Source of the DNA: Gerris lacustris
Lineage: Eukaryota; Arthropoda; Insecta; Hemiptera; Gerridae
Direction: 5' to 3'
Length of the DNA stretch: 64,000 bases
Assembly (NCBI GenBank): GCA_951217055.1
Contig: OX578283.1
Span: 26,163,427-26,227,426, forward strand
Position numbers and translations under genes: made by a program. The notes under the pieces are model-generated. The model was not told where the DNA came from and made no database searches. It worked only from the letters and a program-made list of their open reading frames with translations. This document shows, piece by piece, positions 56,223 to 64,000 of the stretch (its first letter is position 1; each line of letters opens with the position of its first letter).

Positions 56223-56565
56223 ATGAGTGAAAAGTGCTTAATTTGTGATGAAACAGCTGAAGAAGGTGCAAGTCAAGAGAGTGATAAAGGGATGAAAACG
56301 TTATTAAGTGCTAATCTTACACGAAGAGATGAAAGACATGATTCGTTCCGAAGATTGAAAGGTGGTGTCGACCATGTGGAGTGCAGAAAACGGTACACCA
56401 GGCCATAGTATAATGTTTCAAGCGGTATGCCAATGAAACAGCAAACATCGCAAAATTGTTTTATGACCCCAAATCTTCACCAGGAGACATTGCTGAAGCT
56501 GGGGAATGAATGTTCCTGCTCATGTTCCAGGCCCCGTTAAATAAGTATATTCACAATCAGTACAG
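56223..56565 (+). pseudogene. Element K gene, N-terminal part: zinc-finger-like domain, broken
   Basis: ATG at 56223 opens 61 codons with CLICDE near the start and HVECRKRY at the end: a C-x2-C ... H-x3-C pattern like the N-terminal finger of several transposon-associated proteins in arthropods. A TAG at 56406 ends it. In another frame, AKLFYDPKSSPGDIAEAGE continues the protein, then a TGA at 56507-56509, then MFLLMFQAPLNKY. The frame is thus broken by at least one shift and two stops. CAG/GTAACT at about 56563-56570 could be an old splice donor. Promoter not seen. Confidence 0.55.
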
Positions 56566-56766
56566 GTAACTTTAATTTTTCTTAGACCGTACTGACCCCA
56601 TTAAGTAAATTTAATAATTCATTTAACTAATTAATATTTACTAATACGTTATCGTTATATTATTAATAATACAATAATTAGTATTCAATAATTATCAAAT
56701 ACGACTAGCTACAATTCTAATCTATTTTATTCTATTTTATTCACTGATACATATGCTTCGTGATTC

Positions 56767-57112
56767 GTGAAATCCACTGCAATAATGAAAGCCAACCTGC
56801 GCGCTTTGCCGCCCACAACATATGCTGCAATGCAACATTCATACAGAGTGTTTCTGGAGGTGCAGCAATGGTTGGGGAACGAATCCATCCTACATGAAAG
56901 TTGGTGCTGGACGAGAAAAGATGTGGACACCTCACTCCTATCAAGACAAGTCCCCTTTGGCACCAGACATTGTCCTCAACACACTCTTCTGCAGCTGTAC
57001 CACTGGCTGCGGAACGATGTGTGGTTGTCGGAGAGCCAGGACCAACTGTTCCCTGGTGTGCAGCAACTGTCAAGGCTCGTGTACAAACAGTGTTCCGATC
57101 CAAGAAGACTGA
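56767..57112 (+). pseudogene. Element K gene, C-terminal part: CXC-like cysteine-rich domain, frameshifted
   Basis: One frame encodes KANLRALPPTTYAAMQHSYR followed by VFLEVQQWLGNE. From about 56920 the protein-like signal moves to the next frame: LAPDIVLNTLFCSCTTGCGT, then MCGCRRARTNCSLVCSNCQG before a stop at 57112. Nine cysteines in a C-x-C-x3-C-x3-C-x-C-like arrangement resemble a CXC domain. The order LPPT...QVQQWLGNE then C-rich tail is one I recall from uncharacterised arthropod proteins, probably of transposon origin. One or two indels near 56915-56930 break the frame, so this copy is dead. Confidence 0.55.
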
Positions 57113-57409
57113 GCAATTTGATTGAAGTATCATATTGACAGCTTTTAACAAATGAAAAAGCAGTTGATGAAATGAATTGTATACATATATTCAATGTTAG
57201 TATTGTTATTTGAATCTATTTTTGATACCCAATTTTTGATTTTATGAACAACTTTTATACATCTTAAATTGATTTATTACTTCCTCCTCTCTAATACAAG
57301 TGTCCTTCTATATATTACGAGAAATAGATTTTGGTACATGTATACATAATTCATTATTAATACGGGTTATAATTACTATACTTATCCAATTAAACAGCAT
57401 ACAAAGTGA

Positions 57410-57982
57410 TCAAGAGAGTTACAAACCTTGGAAACAAAACTTGAGTCACAAGAAGCATATTACTAGTAAAATGTTGAAAAGCGCCCCTAAACTTCAAAAC
57501 GCTCTAACTATTTACGGGGTGAAGATAAATTAGCATAACTACATTCATTTTTTAAGGACATTTTTCGCTCTACAACTTTATTTCCCCCGAGTTTTCGTTA
57601 AACTCGAAGGGAAAAGAGTCAGAAGAGAAAGATTGACGAGATTCCTGAACCACTGCCCCTTTCTTTTTCATTTTTTAATATTCAACGGCTCATATCTCAA
57701 AATCGGTAACACTTAGGTTGAAACAAGATATATATGATTTGAAAGATAATTTTATCAGCTTTAATTTTGAATAGATTATTATTTTCTGTGCGACGTACCG
57801 TTTTCAAGATAAACGCCAAAAACTGAAAAATGTGACCTTTTGCCCCCCCTCCCCCGTCCCGCGGCGCCTGAAATCGATGGGACTTTATTAGGCGTTATTC
57901 AGGGGACCACCCCCTACACATTCCTGAAAAAATTGGAACTACATGATTTAATGCAAGATGAAAACCTAATTTGACTGGACTA
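57410..57982 (-). repeat. Element K right terminal inverted repeat (uninterrupted)
   Basis: Complete arm, about 573 bp, ending TTGACTGGACTA. It represents the pre-insertion state of the left arm. Confidence 0.85.
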
Positions 57983-58364
57983 TAAGACATAATTGTCCTT
58001 TCTAGAATTTAAACTGAAAACGTAAACATGCACAATAAAAAAATGAAGCCATACATACACCCCCCATAAATATTAAAATCTCCTCCATTTAACTATTTAT
58101 CCTTAAATAATGCTTCCTTTCGATCAAAGACAGAATTTTTATGAAATAATAATGATTTATTTGCGATCACATGTTAGCTTTCTTATGTTACCAATTCGAA
58201 AGAGGATCGACAAAGTGAAGTTAGAGGAACACACCAGCTAATTTTCAAGAAATGCCCCATTTTTTCCAACGTTTCTGGGTGTTATCGGATTATTCTTGTT
58301 TCATATTGTAACTGTAGGTTATTCCACTGTGACTTTTAGAGATGTTTTGAGTAGATTAACTATG
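57983..58364. other. Unassigned AT-rich sequence
   Basis: No feature recognised. Confidence 0.4.
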
Positions 58365-58690
58365 TTTTTACAAGCTTTTATTTAACTTGCAATGTATGTA
58401 TGTTTGTATGTATGTATGTATGTTCGGGTCAAATCTTGCAACTGAATTTTGAAGCAGTTATCCTCAACCGATTGAATTGAAATTTTGCATACATGTTTAG
58501 TTTGGATCACAATGCATGGTTTGTCAAGTGGAGTCATTCCAAATCCAATATGGCGGGCAGTTCAAGATGGTTGACTAGTTATTTATTAAGCTCACCCATG
58601 ATATAGGTATCAAATGAAAGGGATTGCTGAGATGAATACGAATAAAAGCTTGTTTTTTAAAAATATTATTTTTTATAATCAACTTATTTT
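58365..58690 (-). mobile_element. Family D element, copy 7
   Basis: ACAAGCTTTTATTTAACTTG to AATCAACTTATTTTA. It has a TATG run of about five units, CCTCAACCGATTGAATTGAA and CCAATATGGCGGGCAGTTCA. Complete and well conserved. Confidence 0.82.
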
Positions 58691-58699
58691 ACTGTGTGT

Positions 58700-60260
58700 G
58701 TATAGAAAAGGTTTGAGTAGACAACCATTGTAGGGAACTTCTATTGTGTATTTTAGAAGTAATTAGAGCAGATGAACTCTCTAGAATTTTATTTTATGCC
58801 AGTTAGAGGAAGTCCTCTCTAGGTTTTACTTAAAGTTGTTAACTGTCGAGGTTATTTTAAGCTTCCTATTAGAGGTCGTTAGAGGTTTCTAAGTTCTACT
58901 GATGTTTCTATTAAAGGTGGTTGAATGTCTCTAGGTTATTCTAGGGTTTGAAGTGTTGATTAATTAAAGTTTTAAACAAGGATAATGATATTTTGACATT
59001 AATCCGCAGATAATAAGCATCTTTTAGACAAAAGAAGTGAAGTACTCTTCACTAAGTCAAGCCAACACTCCAATTTTCTCCTCAATGTTCAAAGGCAATC
59101 GGAACAAAAGTTGACACAATATGATTCTAAAACTAATTCAAAAGTAAAAAATTCTATAACACTAGACTTTTTATTTGATAAACAAAAAACATTGTCACAA
59201 GTATGAAATCATTAGGGAGAATAGCAGAAATGATGAACGGCAACTGTCCATATTATTCCTTAATCGCATATGTATGTTGTATATGTTTACCACTCCAACT
59301 AACTCTAGGTATTTTAATAATAAACCCGATTAATTTAGCTCATAGTGTTTTATTCAACATGTACCAATAGGTATTCGAATATCTATCCATATTTATTGTA
59401 AAGCGTCAATATTTAATAGTAGTATCATATTATTTTATTAAACAAAATTGATTGCATGAATAATCACAAGGATTCAATAAGATGCCAAATAATATTATTA
59501 ATACGTACTTATTTCATAATGTACTACTTAATATTTATACTTGAAAATTAATTAATTTACGAATTCACTGATAAATAATTCTAATGAAAATCAATAATCT
59601 GGTGTTAAACAGTGATCTCAGGAGAAACAATCAACACATTGATTTAGAATAATATTAATGTGGTAAACAATACTAAATATTAAGTTTACCTAGAAATTCT
59701 ACGACAACAATATCATTATCTGTTTGTTGGATTAGTGGAATATTTTATAAACAGTGGAATCTAAGATAACAAAACAATTATTATTAAATCACTCATGGGA
59801 AAAAATACAAATAAAAAAATGCAATTGTTAATGTATATTACCGAGAAAAAAAATGTAAATGGTTGGGAATTCTTTTGATTGAATGAGTCAGTAAAGAAAA
59901 TGGTTGATTCAAGGTGGTGGCCAAATACTGTATTTGAAACCAAGTCCCTCTTACTATCATAACTATCACCACTTGTTTAAAATTTTAAAAATAAAATCTT
60001 TATTTGTGGTATGAAAATTTCTTCTTTCTTTTATCCCTATGGGGTAAATAAGGGCAAATAAAAAAATTAATAGGCGAAATGAGCCCAGATTGATTTTCTG
60101 AAGATAGAAAGCTAATACTTGGGAAAGAGCTATCTTCTAGCAATATATACACTGAAAGAAAATTCCAATTTTTATTCAGGGCCAATTCAAAAAACTTGGG
60201 TTGGGGATATCATTAATACTTAAACAAGTAAGGCGCGCTTCACGTAAGCACGTGAGGCGA
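58700..60260. other. AT-rich sequence, nothing recognised
   Basis: No gene, RNA or repeat copy recognised. Confidence 0.4.
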
Positions 60261-60265
60261 TAATC

Positions 60266-60583
60266 GCCGTTTCTGTACGATTAACCTAAAATGATAAGTG
60301 TAAAATTTTAATAGTTGCACATTCTTTTTCTACACTTCAAGACCTTTAGATTATTGTATAACATGTCAAGATGACTAAAAACTTTTTTTAGTCGCCCGCC
60401 ATCTTGAATATAAGTGTGAAAACTCCAAAAAGTGTAAAGTTGTCTCAAATGCCGAGATGCACCTTTGTGTCGAATTTAATGTTCCTAGCTATAGTGGTTT
60501 ATGAATTTAAACAAGACAAAGGACAGACAGACAGAGCCGTTTCATAAAGTTTCTTTTTGAACTTCGTACAGAAACCTAAAAGA
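60266..60583 (-). mobile_element. Element R: small inverted-end element, possible relative of I and J
   Basis: GTTTCTGTACGA (60269) and its inverse TCGTACAGAAAC (60564) bound about 310 bp. The tip CTTTTAGGTTTCTGTACGA on the minus strand resembles TTTTAGGGTTTTGTAGA of element J. GGACAGACAGACAGAG sits just inside the right end, and GCCCGCCATCTTGAA in the middle. No 288-bp unit remains. Confidence 0.5.
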
Positions 60584-60589
60584 CAAATC

Positions 60590-62100
60590 TTTGTACAAAT
60601 ATCTAGCCAAAACCGAATCTAAACTGTGTCATCGATACACCTCCGGGTGGGGCACAGTGAGAGAAGAAAAATGAGCCCAAGATCGACAGGGGTTGTGAAT
60701 GCTTTTGCTCTTCCTTTTGAGCGCCATTGCACTCGGTCCCCGAAAGAGCAACTAAGATTGTTTTATTTTCAAAAATAATCTGAATAACTAGTATTCAAAT
60801 TTAATAGATAGATAATTGACAATAACTTTAATTGGTGATAACCAGAATAGCAATTGGTCATCTGTGATGAACAGCTAAAGAGGTTGAAACAATTATAAAA
60901 ATATTGTAGTTTTTATATTATAATTTTTGCTAAAGAGTAAACTAGGTAATATTACTGACAATAATAGGGGTATATTTTTATGTATAAGGTTCTGACTACT
61001 TAATCAGTGACCTAGTAATTTAAACCTGAGTTGTGAATCTCAATCTAGTTTAATTTACGTTTGAGTTTCCTATTCTCATTTTGTAACTACTCAGCTATCA
61101 TGAGACTATGTTTAAATAGAATTTTATTTATTAAGCTAAACAAAAACAACATAACCTATATCAAACAATGTAAGATCAATTTATACAGGCCCCTGCAATT
61201 GTATGTATCCCCAATCTCACACTCCATTCCAGGACTTTGCATTCATTTGTTAATGATTATACGGGACATTTCTCTGTAATAAACATGATTAAAAAATAAA
61301 AAATACGCTCTGTGATTGTACTGTTACTGTTTTATCCAATTTCAAACGCTGTTGCTTCAAGAAGATCTAGATTCTTTCCGATTCTGGTTGAGGAATAACC
61401 CAAAAAGCCTATGCAACAAAAAAGGATATTGCTATCTAAATAATGGTGCATCGTTTAGGCAGATGTGTTTGATGACACACAACATTTATCAAGCAGCCTA
61501 AAGTTAAAAGAAAATGCGAAATCGAGGATATGTAAAGAGGTAAAAAAAAGAAACGGAAATAAGAGAGATAAAGGAAATGGTAGGGCTGCTTTTTTATGGA
61601 GACAATTTTAACTTCCTCCGGTAAGAAAAGAGGAGCTTTTACAACAAATTTTACATATACTGGAATAATGTGAAGTACGGAGTACCTCCTAATTGGCAGA
61701 CCTCCAAAATATGCAGCCATTGACTTTCATAGCAAAATTGTATTAATCAAAAATAAAAGTCGAAACACCAAAATTCTTTTTGTGTTGAATTAAATCATTT
61801 CGGTGATGATTCAGCATAGGATGTGTTTAGAACTTGAACAGATTACCACACGGAATGAAACTATAATGATACAATGTAACAGTAAAAGCTATGTAAATGC
61901 AGTTCGTTTCACTAGTATCAAGGTTTAAACGTAAATACACCTGGGTCGATTCAGAGAGGCCGCACTGAACACGTGCAAAGCTGACCGCACTATTTGTTGT
62001 GAAAAGAGAAAGTTTATTTATCGCTTCTAAAATGTTTATCTCCAGTTGATTGAACGGTAAATGAAACTTTAACTTTCCAAATTGTCACAAGAAACAATAA
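60590..62100. other. Unassigned sequence
   Basis: No credible coding frame; composition AT-rich throughout. Confidence 0.4.
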
Positions 62101-62102
62101 AA

Positions 62103-62700
62103 ATAGACTGCCAATTAGTGTGGCACATAGCTTCCTCGCATCCAATCAAGAACTTTATTAGTTTTATGCTTTTACAAGCCATTATTGTCTAATTTATTTA
62201 ATTTTTTTCCTCCGTTCTTTTTAATGTCAGAATTGTTTTGATTTTTTACATGAATTAAAATATTAATTAAATATTAAGCAAATGTTAAAGAGCGCATACA
62301 GTTAAAATTAATGTGGTATAATTTCTATAATCTGGCTATCTGCGGTCTACTTTCGACCAACCATCCAAATTTCATAATGAATCAGATGAGTGATTTTGAA
62401 GACATAGGTGTAAATAGATGTATGTTTGTGCGCATGTTGAAGAGAATCAAATGGGCACAGAAGGTTGAAACTTATATGGGACCAACAATGGACTAATTAT
62501 GACCTACCATACAAATTTTATTAAAATTTTATATATGAGTATTTTGGTTTCCAAAAATCTAGCTGAAACCAAAAATGTTCCCTAATGTCTGAAACGGATT
62601 TCTGCCTTGGAATTTTTGGACTCGGAGATAAAAAATGTTTGTTCTTCGGAGCGATCCCATAGCTTCCGTTACCTTCGGTAAGCTCGGAAGCAAAAATCGG
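62103..62700 (-). mobile_element. Family E element, copy 13
   Basis: Left terminal repeat TAGACTGCCAATTAGTGTGG with TTTTACAAGCCATTATTGTC; the body runs through TGAAACTTATATGGGACCAA to the hairpin block GCTTCCGTTACCTTCGGTAA. The GACA run has been lost, and the right terminus is absent. Confidence 0.78.
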
Positions 62701-62704
62701 TATG

Positions 62705-64000
62705 ACAAACATGAACAGAACCACTTTAACGATTATTTAAGTTTACTTTTTTTTATAATAAAGAACCGTAAATGTTCAAATAAAGGTTGGTTAAAAAAAA
62801 GGTTATTAAAAAAAGTTGGTGAGCTAAATGTTTTAAATTTTTGATTAAAATAGGTTTGTTTAAACAAAATATTTTTAGTATAGAAGAGTTATTTAATTTT
62901 CATTCAAAAAGTACTTCGTTTACGAAAAGGTCAAGAGAAATGAATTAAAATTAAATTATCTCAAATGAATTAAGACAAAAGGCCTGATAAAGAAAGGCTA
63001 AGCAAATGGAGCGCCCACAACTCTGCATTGTGGTAAAAGCGAGAAGAGGCAGTAGAGAGTCAAGGCACGTTTTGCTTACAGTGTGTTAGATAAAAGTCGG
63101 GTAAAAGAATTGGCAAGAAAAAGGTACAGTTGTTTGTCGGTTGCATGTGGATTCAAACATCACCCCAAAAAAGTAGGATAGGATAAAAACTTGGTTCCAT
63201 GAAAAAACAAAGAAGAAACGAGAGACATGCCTAATTAAAATCAATATCAAATGAAATAATTTAAATTATTATTCCATTTAATAATATTCTTTAAAGACTA
63301 ATTAATGCAACCGGCCAATGAAGCAAGAAATATCATAAATAAATCACTTTCAATGCTTTGGAAAAAAATACTAATTATTAGAGAAGTAATAAGTTTCTAG
63401 TACCTAATGCTATGTTTTATTTAAACCAGTCGCATCGTTTATTAGCCTGTTGAAATTTTCATTCCAAAAAATTCGTAGTTATAATCTACACGAAGAATGT
63501 ATGAATCATATCGAATATTTTTTCCATTAACTCAATCAGAACCATAACCTAATTTAATAAATGTTAATTTCCTTTAAAGAATGTGCAATTATGAAATACC
63601 CAACAACAATCAACATCCTCTACAATTAACAGATTAACAAACAAAATATATATGTGTGTAGAGCTATCTATAGAATTTATTAAATACTAAATCACTTACG
63701 TAATATTAATGTAAATGTAATAATAGAAAAATATTCAATATATAATTGAAGGTAAAAAGTATTTTGCCAAAACAGCACACAGATTACAAAATATACGTCA
63801 ATAAATTATGAGGAGTAATGAAATACTGTTTTGCCAGTTATATTTTTAATACACAAAAGCAACAAAAATAAGTTAAGTTTAGACATTTTTAATTATTAGT
63901 TATCGGAATATTTTAGTTAGTCTTAATTGTAATTTTTATAATAGAAATAAAGAATATGAATGATGATGACCTTACGAGGAAGGGTTATTTAAATTAATTA
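62705..64000. other. AT-rich sequence, nothing recognised
   Basis: 63000-63200 is slightly GC-richer; no gene or repeat recognised. Confidence 0.4.

Larger units (their letters stand above)
54969..57982 (+). mobile_element. Element K: 3-kb DNA transposon relic with about 575-bp terminal inverted repeats
   Basis: Ends TAGTCCAGTCAAATTAG and its exact inverse. The left arm is 54969-55291 plus 55882-56150, split by a family B copy. The right arm is about 57410-57982. Matching inner blocks include AGGGGGTGGTCCCCTGAATA, the C/G-run near GGCGCC, AAAACGGTACGTCGCAC and GTCACAAG ... AACTTGAGTC-like inner edges. Between the arms lies a broken gene for a cysteine-rich protein. The flanks show only a possible 2-3 bp TA/TAA duplication. 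Confidence 0.85.

Noticed and set aside
56727..57194. Minus-strand frames up to 136 codons in element K
   Set aside because: Antisense to the cysteine-rich domain on the plus strand, which has the protein-like motifs.

Overview
The window looks like a repeat-dominated, AT-rich intergenic or intronic stretch of an animal nuclear genome, probably an invertebrate. Basis: very low GC, long homopolymers and (AT)n tracts, a Ty3/gypsy retrotransposon, Helitron ends, hAT, Harbinger and Tc1/mariner relics, hairpin-bearing Penelope-like repeats, and no bacterial-style gene packing. An arthropod is possible, but nothing here fixes the species. I see no convincing host gene. The only clearly intact coding sequences are gag and pol of one LTR retrotransposon at 15.6-20.0 kb. 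Its two LTRs are identical and it is flanked by a 4-bp target duplication.

Layout. 0.3-2.3 kb: repeat families A, B and G, with family D nested in a B copy. 3.3-3.7 kb: AC/AT microsatellites. 4.3-7.9 kb: three copies of family E (about 660 bp, long inverted ends), a mariner-type transposase fragment and a Helitron-like relic. One E copy is split by an inverted Penelope-like insertion with hammerhead-like motifs and a 13-bp target duplication. 8.4-9.5 kb: A, D and a 5S-rRNA-like fragment. 10.5-11.4 kb: a perfect hairpin and an element with about 150-bp inverted ends around a broken transposase. 12.0-13.9 kb: an element whose interior is an array of 288-bp units. 15.3 kb: second Penelope-like inverted repeat. 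15.6-20.0 kb: the LTR retrotransposon. 20.6-23.8 kb: D, E, G and element N. 26.4 kb: a possible protein-coding fragment. 27 kb: family M with a long hairpin. 29.2-31.2 kb: the most complete E copy and a large palindrome of two D copies. 31.7-34.6 kb: a Helitron end and a Helitron built from seven head-to-tail 5'-end units. 35.6 kb: Harbinger relic. 36-43 kb: G and M copies and a 50-bp minisatellite. 46.5-48.9 kb: a relative of the 288-bp-unit element, then D and E. 49.5-50.2 kb: a tandem SINE-like tail and a hAT MITE. 52 kb: E fragments. 55.0-58.0 kb: a 3-kb element with about 575-bp inverted ends, a nested B copy and a broken cysteine-rich protein gene. 58.4 kb: D. 60.3 kb: a third, small relative of the 288-bp-unit group. 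62.1 kb: E.

How it fits together. Only the LTR element carries all its own machinery. The rest are mostly non-autonomous or decayed. Several otherwise unrelated families share one short arrangement: a TGTC/TGTA tetranucleotide run followed about 20-60 bp later by a CCGATTTTGATGAAATTTGG-like stretch. That is the strongest unexplained pattern in the window.
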